Counted from the stretch's first letter, positions 10,259-19,455 are shown. The stretch is DNA of 64,000 nt from Colwellia sp. Arc7-635 (GCF_003971255.1 NZ_CP034660.1:4650001-4714000); one strand, 5' to 3'. Program-made: numbers and translations. The notes: generated by a model not told the origin, from the letters alone.

Positions 10259-11848
10259 TTAGTTCGATACCTTTGGCTTTAACGTTAAGTCATGAAAATC
10301 AAAACTAAAGTCAGTCGCATTAGATACCGCTTCCATACTGACAAAGTTAATACTGCCATCAGGGTTGAGATTAAAGTTTACATAAGCGTCAGCCTCTAAT
10401 GTTCGATCATCCCAACGAACGATAAAGGTATTATGCTGGTAATGTTCTAAGCTGCCGTGCAGTGCAGGGGTGTTAGCAAACTGCATCATCAACTTATTAT
10501 TTTCCAAGCTAATAACAATTTCACCGTACCAGTTATCGATATAAGTTTGTGCATAACTTGTCAATGGCAAAGAAGGCGTTGAGTCTTTGTCCGCCTGTGA
10601 AGCTTGCATGGCGAGATCAGATTGCTTCTCAGCATTATAGGTTTGTTGTTGAGCAGCATAGTGTGCAACCCAATCTTTTGCTGGTAGCTCAAGATACTCG
10701 GTAAGAATTTGTTGCGACAGAGCGTTAAAAGCAAAGCCAGATTGTTGATTAGTTAAAATAACCATCGCTAGGTTTTCTTCTGGCACCATCACCACTTTTG
10801 ACACCATCCCTAATATGCCACCGGTATGCTGTATAACTTTTACGCCATGATAATCCTTCACAAACCAACCTAACGCGTAAGCACTAAAATGGGTTTTATC
10901 TTGCACTGTTGCTCGTTCCGGCACGGATAATAAGGTACGTGCTTGCCACATTGCTCGGCTTTGTTTTTCACTAAAAAGTCTTAAGTCTTGTTCACCATCT
11001 TGACCATATTTGCCCTTGTTTAACTGGGCTTTAAGCCAAAGTGACATGTCATTAACGCTTGAGGCAACAGAGCCTGCTGAAGAGAACTTTTCTAAAAAAT
11101 TACCGCCAACAACATGTAACTTGCCATCTAACGGTACATGAGCACGCGCAACATTTTTATTGTTATCAGGGATTAACGAAAACTTTGCTCGGGTATTTTT
11201 CATACCTAATTTATCAAAAATACGGCTTTGAATCGCTTCTTGCCAAGGCTTACCAGTAATTTTTGCAATAATTTCGCCAGCAATAACATACATCAGGTTG
11301 TCATAAGCAAACTCACTACGAAAGCTTGATACTTGTGGCAAATACTTCAAGCCCTTAATAACATCTTGATTCGTCAAGGTTGTTTCTGGCCAAATCATTA
11401 AGTCTCCAGCACCTAAACCTAAGCCACTGTTATGTGACAATAAATCAAGAATTGTAAATTCACGCGTAACATAAGCATCTGGTAATTGAAATTCAGGAAT
11501 GATATCAATAACTTTAGTTTTCCAACTCAATTTTCCCTCATCAACTAAGCCGGCAAGCAATGCTGCCGTCATCGCTTTGGTATTTGAAGCAACACCAAAT
11601 AGCGTATCAGCATTCACTTTTTGCTGACTGCCATGTTTTAACACACCAAAACCTTTGCTCAGCACGATCTCATTATCTTTAATTATAGCAACCGCTATGC
11701 CGGGCACCTGAAATGCCGCCATCGCTTCACGTACTGACGATTCTACTTTAGCTTCTTTGCTACTAGCTGTTTTATCAGCGGCTTGTGCCAAGCCAAGCGT
11801 AGTCATAAGCAGTACACTTGCATATAACCATGAGTAAGATAATTTCAT
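10259..11848 (-). CDS. Exported serine hydrolase, beta-lactamase/PBP-like family with DUF3471-like tail
   Basis: 529 aa when started at the ATG 11848, which has a GGAAT site and is followed directly by a Sec signal peptide (about 1-24, ...GLAQA-A). A longer frame to 11905 would put a basic 19-residue tail before it and is less likely. The Pfam Beta-lactamase (PF00144) motifs are present: SNTK with nucleophile S88 and K91, YDN at 182-184, and HTGG at about 353. The C-terminal 100 residues form a lipocalin-like DUF3471-type domain. Such proteins are periplasmic or surface esterases, D-amino peptidases or related; the substrate cannot be told. No operon partner. Confidence 0.88.
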   Translation of the reverse strand: MKLSYSWLYASVLLMTTLGLAQAADKTASSKEAKVESSVREAMAAFQVPGIAVAIIKDNEIVLSKGFGVLKHGSQQKVNADTLFGVASNTKAMTAALLAGLVDEGKLSWKTKVIDIIPEFQLPDAYVTREFTILDLLSHNSGLGLGAGDLMIWPETTLTNQDVIKGLKYLPQVSSFRSEFAYDNLMYVIAGEIIAKITGKPWQEAIQSRIFDKLGMKNTRAKFSLIPDNNKNVARAHVPLDGKLHVVGGNFLEKFSSAGSVASSVNDMSLWLKAQLNKGKYGQDGEQDLRLFSEKQSRAMWQARTLLSVPERATVQDKTHFSAYALGWFVKDYHGVKVIQHTGGILGMVSKVVMVPEENLAMVILTNQQSGFAFNALSQQILTEYLELPAKDWVAHYAAQQQTYNAEKQSDLAMQASQADKDSTPSLPLTSYAQTYIDNWYGEIVISLENNKLMMQFANTPALHGSLEHYQHNTFIVRWDDRTLEADAYVNFNLNPDGSINFVSMEAVSNATDFSFDFHDLTLKPKVSN

Positions 11849-11980
11849 TGATATTCCTATACTTATTGGTATTAGTTTCGGTTTTTTTTGAGTGTTAATT
11901 ATCAATACCGTAACCGAAATAATGAACGGTGACTAGTTTTCAAATAAAACATTTTTAGGTAAGGGTAGAGGCAGGACAAC

Positions 11981-12030
11981 AAAAATAAAAAAGCCATAAC
12001 TTAAGGCCGAGTTATCGCTTAAGTTATGGC
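11981..12030 (-). terminator. Terminator downstream of speE
   Basis: A perfect 13-bp stem (GCCATAACTTAAG / CTTAAGTTATGGC; 11993-12005 and 12018-12030) is followed on the minus strand by a T-rich run. A second perfect 10-bp hairpin (12051-12060 with 12068-12077) spans the speE stop codon just before it. Confidence 0.85.
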
Positions 12031-12065
12031 CTAGGTTATGGCTTCTTACAGATAACAGCTCAATA

Positions 12066-12926
12066 TTAGCTGTTATCAATTAATCCAGTTAAACCTTTTT
12101 TAACAAAATTAGGTAGGGCGAATGCCGCACTATGTAAAGCTTGATTGTAATACTGAAAATCAAGACCACTAGCGACAACACGTTGCTCGTCAAAATCGTT
12201 TATTGGGTGATATTGTTTACTAGCAAAAGTAAAACTCCACAAGCCACCTGGATAGGTTAAGTTACTAAATGAATATAAGTAGTTTTGTGGAAATACGGCA
12301 TTAAGCACGGTGAGTAATGATTGTTGAATATCCATGGCATACCATGACGATTCACCTTGAGAAACCACAATACCGTCGTCGGTTAGGCAATTAAAAACAT
12401 CTTGATAAAACGCTTCACCAAATAAAGGCTGAGCAGGGCCAATAGGGTCGGTACTATCCACAATAATGACATCAAATTTTTCTGTGGTTTGCTTAACAAA
12501 CTCAACACCATCACCAATAATTAAGTGCATTTTTTCATGATCTAAATCTTTTGACGTTTGTGGAATGTGCTGACGACAAGCATCAACGACCATGGCATCA
12601 ATTTCCACCATAGTGCATTTTTCAACACCTTTGTGACGCAAGACTTCACGGGCAGTACCACCGTCTCCGCCACCAATAACTAAAACATTTTTAGGCGCTG
12701 GGTGGACAAACAATGGCACATGAGAAATCATATCGTGATAAGCAAATTCGTCACGCTCGGTCACCATAATTAAGCCATCGTTCAAGAGCATTTTGCCATG
12801 GCCTTTGGTTTCAACTACATCAACCGTTTGAAATTCACTTTTTCCTGAAAAAAGAACTTTTTCTACTTTAAATTTTAAACCTAGAAAGTCTTGAAATTTT
12901 TCTTCTATCCATAAATCAGAGTGCAT
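12066..12926 (-). CDS. speE: Spermidine synthase SpeE
   Basis: Transfers the aminopropyl group of decarboxylated AdoMet to putrescine to give spermidine. 286 aa, typical. Key motifs are GGGDGGTAREVLRH (about 83-96), VEIDAMVVDACR, the catalytic DSTDPIGPA loop (about 155-163) and LTYPGGLWSF near residue 220. The start overlaps the upstream AdoMet decarboxylase gene by 11 bp, so the two enzymes that act in sequence are translationally linked. The next gene in the other direction makes putrescine. Confidence 0.97.
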   Translation of the reverse strand: MHSDLWIEEKFQDFLGLKFKVEKVLFSGKSEFQTVDVVETKGHGKMLLNDGLIMVTERDEFAYHDMISHVPLFVHPAPKNVLVIGGGDGGTAREVLRHKGVEKCTMVEIDAMVVDACRQHIPQTSKDLDHEKMHLIIGDGVEFVKQTTEKFDVIIVDSTDPIGPAQPLFGEAFYQDVFNCLTDDGIVVSQGESSWYAMDIQQSLLTVLNAVFPQNYLYSFSNLTYPGGLWSFTFASKQYHPINDFDEQRVVASGLDFQYYNQALHSAAFALPNFVKKGLTGLIDNS

Positions 12927-13878
12927 GGTTTTCTCCTGCTAAATCAAGCGCGGTTGCTTGCGTAAATGCTTGTTGCGGCAATATATAGTTGGCAAAGCAT
13001 ACGGAATAATTATTACTTAAGTGCTCATTAACTAGTGACTTACTGACATACGACTTTGGAATAAACTCATCGGTTAAGCGAGCAAAGTCGAATTCATTAA
13101 AACTTAATAAATCAAATGATTGTGGTGCTAATATCACTAAAAAATTGCTGGCTAGTTTTATTAAATTAATATTTGATTCAATACTAACGTAACTGCTACT
13201 GGCTTGAGGCGTTACGTGAATAGTAAAGTACTCTTTACCTCTAATACCGTTAACAGAATAGCCAAAGGGATCAAAAACAAAATCATCTAAGGCGAAATCA
13301 CTAAATAGTTCGTCTAATTGTAAAAACTGACGGATCTCTTCAGCTTTTAAGCCTTTTGTGGTCAGCTTTTCAGAAGCTCTTTGACTAATTTGATAAGCGA
13401 GCAACTCATAGGTTTTATCTAACTTATCAGCTTGAAAACTGTTGTCTTGATGAAAAATATAATTGTGATGGCTATCCAACTCACCAAAACGATAAGCCTT
13501 ACCCGAAACATATTGCCCAAGTAATTTAATATCATCTCCAAAACTGCTGGGCTGAGCATGAGAAAAGTATTCATTTTTACGCTGATAAATCACTTGCTGA
13601 ATTTTATCCATGCCGATTTTTTGAATAAAAAACTCCACCGAATGGACTAAGCGGGTATTACCACAAGTTAGAATAAGTAACCGGTCACGCCAAACAAATA
13701 AACTCGACTCTGAAAGCAAAAATGCTTTGCAGTCATCATTACGAATCGACGATAAAATTTGCGCATTGCAACATTGAACAAGCTCGGTCCAAAAGTCATC
13801 TGCGATATCATCAAGTAGCGAAAACTGTTGGCCTTTAACAACAATTTCAGCTTTTTTTTCTGAACCTTCAAAGAACAA
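12916..13878 (-). CDS. Eukaryotic-type S-adenosylmethionine decarboxylase proenzyme
   Basis: Supplies decarboxylated AdoMet for spermidine synthesis. The sequence resembles the large AMD1 family (PF01536) of eukaryotes, not the short E. coli or Bacillus SpeD types. It has FFEGSEK at the N terminus, LSESSLF with the predicted self-cleavage between E57 and S58 (which becomes the pyruvoyl group), TCG with C72, YQRKN, and DPFGYSVNG followed by IHVTP. About 320 aa. No in-frame ATG exists near the N terminus. The TTG at 13878 has GAGG seven bases upstream and starts immediately before FFEG, so it is preferred over the TTG at 13899. Numbering is from 13878. Operon with speE. Confidence 0.9.
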   Translation of the reverse strand: MFFEGSEKKAEIVVKGQQFSLLDDIADDFWTELVQCCNAQILSSIRNDDCKAFLLSESSLFVWRDRLLILTCGNTRLVHSVEFFIQKIGMDKIQQVIYQRKNEYFSHAQPSSFGDDIKLLGQYVSGKAYRFGELDSHHNYIFHQDNSFQADKLDKTYELLAYQISQRASEKLTTKGLKAEEIRQFLQLDELFSDFALDDFVFDPFGYSVNGIRGKEYFTIHVTPQASSSYVSIESNINLIKLASNFLVILAPQSFDLLSFNEFDFARLTDEFIPKSYVSKSLVNEHLSNNYSVCFANYILPQQAFTQATALDLAGENHAL

Positions 13879-14127
13879 ATACTTATCCTCAACGTCCAAG
13901 CAGCAACCGCTGATGGCGTCATATTAAGTTGCCGAATTCTCCAGCAAAAAAGAGCGCGCTATTTTACAAAAAAAAATGCGAATATCAACAAAAATAGCAT
14001 AAATATTAGTTTAATAAGCAGACAAATTTATTTTATAAAAAACGCTATACTTTATTTTATTTTTGGCCATAATTGCGCTTTTTCGTTGTTGACCGTCAGT
14101 CGAGCGCTATTAAATGGATAAACCTCA

Positions 14128-15087
14128 GTGAATAATGCTATAGATTCTTTACCTGTGAAAACTAAAATTGCTGAATTGAATATCAAGCTGAACGCGCCCG
14201 AAACCCCATTCGAGTGCGCTCAAATAGCCGATGGTATTTTCAGTCATAGCATTCATTTAATTGGTTTTGAATTTGATGGTACTGCATGCTTTAGAAAGGG
14301 TACCAAAGACGGACCTAATGCTTTACGCGATGTATCCGATGGTATCGAGTCATATTCGCCTTATCTAGATGCTGATTTAGATGATGTGCAGTTTTACGAT
14401 TTAGGCAATTTATCAACGGCCATTTTACCAACAAACGATGAACACAAAAACATTGAGCAGCAATGGCAAACGGCTAACGATGATTTTATCAAGCTTTTCG
14501 GTGCATTAGACTTAGCGACACACCAGATTAAAATATTAACGCTAGGTGGCGAACACTCGATATCTTACGCACCAATAATAACTTATTTAGCGCAATATAA
14601 TGACCTTGCATTGATTCATTTAGATGCCCATGCTGATTTACGCGATGGTTATTTGGGTTTTCATCATTCACATGCTGCTATTATTCGTCGTGTTACTGAT
14701 CATTTTGGCCCTGAGCACCAGTTAATTCAATATGGCATTCGTTCGGGTACAAAAGCAGAATATCAATGGATGCAACAAGCTAAAACCCTCAAGCATTCGC
14801 GGGCAGAATTTTTACAAAGCATTGCTGAGATTGATGATCAACGACCGATATACCTCACGTTAGATCTCGACTACTTTGACCCAAGTTTTTTCCCTGGTAC
14901 GGGCACACCAGAGCCTGGCGGCGAAGACTTTCACTCATTTGTTAGCTTATGCAAAATATTACGTAGCAAGAACTTTGTTGGCTGTGATGTCGTCGAACTT
15001 GCGCCGAAAATAGATGCGACGGGCAACAGTGATGTTTTTGCGGCAAAAGTTGTTCGTGAACTCATTCTTTGCCTGCATAACTCATAA
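14128..15087 (+). CDS. speB: Agmatinase SpeB (arginase family)
   Basis: Hydrolyses agmatine to putrescine and urea, providing the substrate for spermidine synthase encoded divergently next door. 319 aa. The binuclear manganese ligands of the ureohydrolase family are present in GGEHS, LDAHADLRD and DLDYFDPSFFPGTGTPEPGG. The frame begins with GTG. Divergent from the AdoMet decarboxylase across about 250 bp of AT-rich DNA, which probably holds both promoters. No speA (arginine decarboxylase) is in the window. Confidence 0.92.
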   Translation: MNNAIDSLPVKTKIAELNIKLNAPETPFECAQIADGIFSHSIHLIGFEFDGTACFRKGTKDGPNALRDVSDGIESYSPYLDADLDDVQFYDLGNLSTAILPTNDEHKNIEQQWQTANDDFIKLFGALDLATHQIKILTLGGEHSISYAPIITYLAQYNDLALIHLDAHADLRDGYLGFHHSHAAIIRRVTDHFGPEHQLIQYGIRSGTKAEYQWMQQAKTLKHSRAEFLQSIAEIDDQRPIYLTLDLDYFDPSFFPGTGTPEPGGEDFHSFVSLCKILRSKNFVGCDVVELAPKIDATGNSDVFAAKVVRELILCLHNS

Positions 15088-15308
15088 TATTTTACATTTA
15101 CATCAAAAGTAATAGTAAATGACGGTCAAATTTCAGAATAAAAGTATTTGCCACTAGGGTATGAGCGATGCCGTTTTAAGTAACATCAAAGCTCGTATTT
15201 TAATAAAATCAATCCTCATTTCACTTTAATATAGTCAGTAAAGTGAAATGACAAAAACATTAAAAAATTCAATATAATCAATGTAGAGCTTACTTTAGCA
15301 AGCAGACT

Positions 15309-15322
15309 TTGATCTACATCAA
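15309..15322. promoter_or_regulatory. FNR/Anr-type box
   Basis: TTGATCTACATCAA is a perfect match to the FNR consensus TTGAT-N4-ATCAA. It lies 116 bp before the ATG of the Met-rich TonB receptor and is the only perfect match noticed in the window. Confidence 0.7.
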
Positions 15323-15330
15323 ACGCCGCT

Positions 15331-15345
15331 GCGACATAATGTCGC
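15331..15345. promoter_or_regulatory. GCGAC-N5-GTCGC palindrome, possible RegA-type operator
   Basis: GCGACATAATGTCGC is a perfect 7-1-7 palindrome placed 8 bp after the FNR-type box. Its half-sites have the GCGNC/GNCGC form reported for RegA/PrrA regulators, and a RegA-like gene lies in the next transcription unit. The binding assignment is an inference. Confidence 0.5.
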
Positions 15346-15437
15346 ACTCTGCTTAACTCCTTTTGTTTTTCGCCATTACATCAGTAAAAATTGTCCTGTC
15401 AGTAAATATTACTTATTTCTCAGGATGTAGTGTCACC

Positions 15438-17495
15438 ATGAAACTTTCTAAAATATCACAAGCTCTTGTCATTGTTCTTTCAGCTACAACGGTTAATGCT
15501 GTTGCTGCTGATAAGACAAAAAACAGTATCGAAGTCATTACGATTGAAGCACCTAAATTAACACAATCAGATACTGCATTGGCAGAAGGTAATTTAGTCA
15601 TGCCTGATGTTGCCGATTGGCTTAAAACTGTACCTGGGGCAAATATTAATAAAAATGGTCCTATTACTGGCATAGCACAATATCGAGGCATGTTTGGCGA
15701 TAGAATCGCGAAAAATATTGGTGGTCACCAAATCATAAGTGCTGGCCCTAATGCTATGGATGCACCATTAACTTATATAAATCCTATTATGGTCGAGTCT
15801 GTTTCAGTATATCGCGGGATTGCACCAATAAGTGCGGGTATTGATACCTTGGGTGGCGCGGTAACCGTAAATTTAAAAAGAGCTGAAGTCGATACTGGTG
15901 CCAATCTTGGCGGCGACTTAGCCTTGAGTTACAACGATATTAACGAAGCCACCACCTTTGCAGGTGACATCAATATCAGTAATGAAAATACCGGTGTATT
16001 GCTCTATTTAACCGATCAAAAGGGTGATGATTACCAAGATGGCGACGGAAATACTATTTCTTCAACCCAATATGACAAACAACAATACGGTGTTGATATA
16101 CGTCATCAAGAAAAAGATTGGGATATTGGTGTAACTTGGCACCATGCTGAAACCAATAATTCTGGCACACCAGCTTTACCGATGGACATTGATTATATTG
16201 ACTCTGATCGCTACAACTTTGACGGCACAATTCAGTTAGCTGATTGGCAATTAAACTGGCAATTAGGCTACCAAGACGCCAGCCATGGCATGGATAACTT
16301 CAGTCAACGTATTAGCATGAATACAGCAATGTATCGCTACAACACCGCTGATGCTCAAACCCGTGATTATAAGTTTTTACTGAGTCGAGGTGACTGGTTA
16401 TTTGGTCTTGAAGGCTATGATGCAGAGCATAACTCTGTGATCACCAACCCTGAAAATGGCATGTTTAGCATTCAAAATTTTAATAACGTTGAAGATCAAC
16501 GTAACTCTTTGTTTGTAGAGTGGACACCTAGCAGCGGTGATTTTTCTCACACCATAGGCTTGCGATTAAAAAACAATCAAGCTGATGCCGGTGAGGTCTC
16601 ACACTCAATGGCTATGATGAACCCTAATATCAAAGCATTACGTGATGAATTCAATAATGCTGACAGATCGGTATCAGATACCACGTTTGATCTGGCACTT
16701 AATACCGAATACCAATGGACTCAGCACTTAGCACTAAATACCGCTGTCGCGATTAAACAGCGTGCGCCAAGTTATCAAGAACGTTATTTATGGGTGCCAA
16801 TGCAAGCAACAGGAGGTTTAGCTGACGGTAAAACCTATGTTGGTAATATCAACTTAGATGTTGAAACCGCATACCAACTCAATGTCGGTGTTTCTTATGA
16901 AAATAACGATTTTGCGATTGCACCACAAGTATTCTATCAAAAAGTATCTGATTACATTCAAGGTGCACCTTCAACTGATATGCGAGTGAACATGGTCGCG
17001 GGCATGATGGGTGATAATAGTCCGTTAACTTTTAGTAATATCGACGCGACGTTATACGGTGCCGATATGAATTGGCACTATCGTCTAAATGAACATTTTA
17101 AACTTTCAGGTATTGTCAGTTATGTTCGTGGTGAACGCGACGACCTTAATGATGATTTATACCGTATTTCACCTTTAAATACGCGGGTAAATTTAAATTA
17201 TCAATACCAGAACTGGCAAAGCAATTTAGCTATTCACGCTTATAGTTCACAAACTAAAGTCTCGTCCTTAAACGATGAAAAAGCGTCCGCAGGTTATGCC
17301 GTCATTGACTGGCAAGTAGATTACTTTGTTAGTAGCGGTTTGGTAATTCGTGCTGGTGCCAATAACTTGCTTGATAAGCAGTATAATGATCACCTAGGCG
17401 GCGTTAATCGTGCTGAAGGCAGTGATATTGCGGTTGGTGATAAAATTAGCGCTATGGGGCGTAATATTTATCTTGCTATGGATTACCAATTTTAA
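15438..17495 (+). CDS. TonB-dependent receptor, Met-rich, possibly copper-type
   Basis: 685 aa from the ATG at 15438, which has an AGGA site and a clean signal peptide (MKLSKISQAL...NAVAA). The upstream frame to 15363 is not supported. It has a plug with YRGMFGDR and GGAVTVNLK and a barrel ending ...MDYQF. Features that recall the NosA/OprC TonB-dependent copper receptors are a PNAMDAP motif in the plug and clusters of Met in the extracellular parts (NTAMYRY, HSMAMMNP, VAGMMGD). The Cys of the CxxxM copper site described in OprC would be Gly here, so the metal assignment is tentative. The FNR-type box and the adjacent redox two-component genes support a link to respiration. Confidence 0.85.
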   Translation: MKLSKISQALVIVLSATTVNAVAADKTKNSIEVITIEAPKLTQSDTALAEGNLVMPDVADWLKTVPGANINKNGPITGIAQYRGMFGDRIAKNIGGHQIISAGPNAMDAPLTYINPIMVESVSVYRGIAPISAGIDTLGGAVTVNLKRAEVDTGANLGGDLALSYNDINEATTFAGDINISNENTGVLLYLTDQKGDDYQDGDGNTISSTQYDKQQYGVDIRHQEKDWDIGVTWHHAETNNSGTPALPMDIDYIDSDRYNFDGTIQLADWQLNWQLGYQDASHGMDNFSQRISMNTAMYRYNTADAQTRDYKFLLSRGDWLFGLEGYDAEHNSVITNPENGMFSIQNFNNVEDQRNSLFVEWTPSSGDFSHTIGLRLKNNQADAGEVSHSMAMMNPNIKALRDEFNNADRSVSDTTFDLALNTEYQWTQHLALNTAVAIKQRAPSYQERYLWVPMQATGGLADGKTYVGNINLDVETAYQLNVGVSYENNDFAIAPQVFYQKVSDYIQGAPSTDMRVNMVAGMMGDNSPLTFSNIDATLYGADMNWHYRLNEHFKLSGIVSYVRGERDDLNDDLYRISPLNTRVNLNYQYQNWQSNLAIHAYSSQTKVSSLNDEKASAGYAVIDWQVDYFVSSGLVIRAGANNLLDKQYNDHLGGVNRAEGSDIAVGDKISAMGRNIYLAMDYQF

Positions 17496-17577
17496 TAACA
17501 AGCTAAAATCTATGCTACATAACAGGTGATGACAGCTCATCATCTTAAGTTGTGAAGTATAGAGTGCCCAAAGAAAT

Positions 17578-17627
17578 ATACCCGTTATCGACTTGCACAA
17601 ATCTGCACTTTGAAGTGGAGCGGGTAT
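17578..17627. repeat. 50-bp palindromic repeat, copy 2 (solo)
   Basis: Matches the right end of MITE family 1 (5091-5140) at 45 of 50 positions, without the rest of that element. ATACCCG at the left and CGGGTAT at the right are exact complements. It sits between convergent genes. Confidence 0.75.
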
Positions 17628-17629
17628 AA

Positions 17630-17660
17630 ACCAGTATCATTTTGATACTGGTTTTTTTTG
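17630..17660 (+). terminator. Terminator of the TonB receptor, inside the end of the convergent regulator gene
   Basis: AACCAGTATCA-TTT-TGATACTGGTT is followed by T8 on the plus strand. The hairpin includes the stop codon of the minus-strand response-regulator gene (17637-17639), so the last codons of that gene double as a terminator. Confidence 0.8.
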
Positions 17661-18179
17661 TAATTTTCGCTGCAGTGTTCGACGATGCATACCAAGCTGC
17701 CTCGCTGTGGCTGAAACATTGCCCTCATTACTGTTCAGTACTTGGTTAATATGTTCCCATTCAACACGTTCAGCTGACATCGTATCAACATCAAGATCGA
17801 TAATTTTGTCTGAGGCTTGTGCATTTTCAGGCGAATTATCTAGTGCCGTTAACAGCATTTGGGTACTGACAGGCTTTGCTAAATAATCATCAGCGCCCAA
17901 GCGCATAGCTTGCACAGCGGTGGCTACGCTTGCAAACCCGGTTAATAAAACAATTCTCACGTTAGGTAACGTCGCTCTAATCGGTTTAATCAGCGTTAAA
18001 CCATTATCTGCGGCTAATTTCATATCTAATAAAACGCAATCAGGCTTTTGCTGCAAACAAGTATGTAGCGCTTGATCGGCTTGATGCACTTGCTCGCAGC
18101 TAAAACCGTGCTTAGACATACGCCGAGCTAGCGTAGCAGCAAAGGAAATATCATCTTCAATAATCAGTAATTTCTTCAT
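17637..18179 (-). CDS. RegA/PrrA/ActR-type response regulator
   Basis: 180 aa. The receiver domain (1-115) has acidic pair E8-D9-D10, phosphoacceptor D52 and the KP motif (about K85-P86). The region LTGFASVATAVQAMRLGADDYLAKP is typical of the RegA group. The C terminus carries a Fis-type helix-turn-helix (about 140-175, GNVSATARQLGMHRRTLQRKL), which is almost family-defining. These regulators control respiration and redox functions. Its start overlaps the stop of the sensor gene by 4 bp (ATGA). The 3' end is convergent with the TonB receptor, for which it is the likely regulator. Confidence 0.9.
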   Translation of the reverse strand: MKKLLIIEDDISFAATLARRMSKHGFSCEQVHQADQALHTCLQQKPDCVLLDMKLAADNGLTLIKPIRATLPNVRIVLLTGFASVATAVQAMRLGADDYLAKPVSTQMLLTALDNSPENAQASDKIIDLDVDTMSAERVEWEHINQVLNSNEGNVSATARQLGMHRRTLQRKLQKKPVSK

Positions 18180-19435
18180 GAGTCAGCCATGGTATTTTCG
18201 AGTAATAAAGGTAATGTCACTAACGCAATGCAGCCTTGTTCGTTATGATTAATCAGCTTCAATTTTCCGCCCAAACGATGAAACGTTGAATTCGATAAAA
18301 AAACGGCCATACCTAAACCTGATTCACTCGCCACCATTTGATCACCTAATACCGCACGTTGTGCTTGGTTCATATTCGCTTCAATACCTAAACCAAAATC
18401 TCGTATTTGCAATGACAGCTCATGGTTTATCTGCGTAACCGTTAAGGTTATTTCATGCTCTTTATTTTCTTGATTTGCACGAATAGCATTTTGTATTAAA
18501 TTCAATAGTGCCGGTAACAGCATGGCGTCTGACTCGATCATCGCATGAATTTCTTCATGCTGAATAATGCTTAAAGTTTGCTCTGGAAAATGAAAATGCA
18601 TCTGATCAACGAGTTCTTCAAGTAGCTCCGCCACCGATAACTGTGCCTTTTTGTTTTCTCGAATAGAAGTCGCTAATGAGCGAAAATAGCCCAATTGATC
18701 AGTACATGCAGCCAATGGCTGTGCCATAGCCAGTACAGCTTCGTGATCGGGATAATCTTCGACTAGCTCTTCATACAATAATTGAATGTTAGCCAGTGGC
18801 GTTGCAACCTGATGGGTAACTTGAGCAGATGCTACACCAAGCGCCAATAACTGTTCACTTTTAAGTTGGTCTTCACGCTGCAGCGCAATTGCTCGCTCTC
18901 GATTAGTGATCACACGAGCCATCGCGCCAACCACAAATGTCACCACCAGTACTGACAGCAAAAAGTTTGCCCACATGCCAATAAAGTGATTACTCATATC
19001 CATATTGTGCATGGTATGTTCAGGTAAGGTCAGCAGAAGAATGCTATATGAAGCGATTGCAGAAAGTGAGATAAATAATAAGTAGCCCGCTGGTAAACTA
19101 ACGGCAGCAATAACAATAGGCAAGAGTAGCAGTGAAACAAAAGCGTTAGTGGCACCACCGCTTAGCGACAGTAACACGGTTAAAAAAATCACGTCCGCCA
19201 CTAATTGAAAAACAATAGCGGCATTACCAGCGTCGCGTCGCCTAAACACCATAATACTGAGGAAATGGAATAAACTTTCAACAATAATAACCACCATCAA
19301 AGGTAACAGGGCTATTTGTAAAGACATGACAAAGTAAACAATGAGTACAGTTAAAAACTGTATAACAATCGCGACTGTTCGTAGTAAAAACAGTCGCTGA
19401 ATAATGGTCATGGTTTGATAGTTAACGACAGCCAT
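18176..19435 (-). CDS. RegB/PrrB-type redox sensor histidine kinase
   Basis: 419 aa when started at the ATG 19435; a TTG at 19453 would add six residues. Six predicted TM segments fill residues 10-175, including GGATNAF (93-99), the counterpart of the GGxxNPF quinone-binding motif of RegB. The DHp helix has H208 in SAQVTHQVATPLANIQ, replacing the usual HELGTPL with HQVATPL. A Cys (AACTDQL, about 245) lies where RegB has its redox-active Cys region, though alignment is needed. The C-terminal ATPase has N-box LLNLIQNAIRAN and DFGLGIE. Operon with the RegA-like regulator; the sensor is the first gene. Confidence 0.88.
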   Translation of the reverse strand: MAVVNYQTMTIIQRLFLLRTVAIVIQFLTVLIVYFVMSLQIALLPLMVVIIVESLFHFLSIMVFRRRDAGNAAIVFQLVADVIFLTVLLSLSGGATNAFVSLLLLPIVIAAVSLPAGYLLFISLSAIASYSILLLTLPEHTMHNMDMSNHFIGMWANFLLSVLVVTFVVGAMARVITNRERAIALQREDQLKSEQLLALGVASAQVTHQVATPLANIQLLYEELVEDYPDHEAVLAMAQPLAACTDQLGYFRSLATSIRENKKAQLSVAELLEELVDQMHFHFPEQTLSIIQHEEIHAMIESDAMLLPALLNLIQNAIRANQENKEHEITLTVTQINHELSLQIRDFGLGIEANMNQAQRAVLGDQMVASESGLGMAVFLSNSTFHRLGGKLKLINHNEQGCIALVTLPLLLENTMADS

Positions 19436-19455
19436 AGTCTTCCATAAGTGCAATA

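Noticed and set aside
13668-13922. 84-codon frame starting with ATG at 13922
   Set aside because: Overlaps the AdoMet decarboxylase N terminus in another frame and has no family character; the decarboxylase uses a TTG start.
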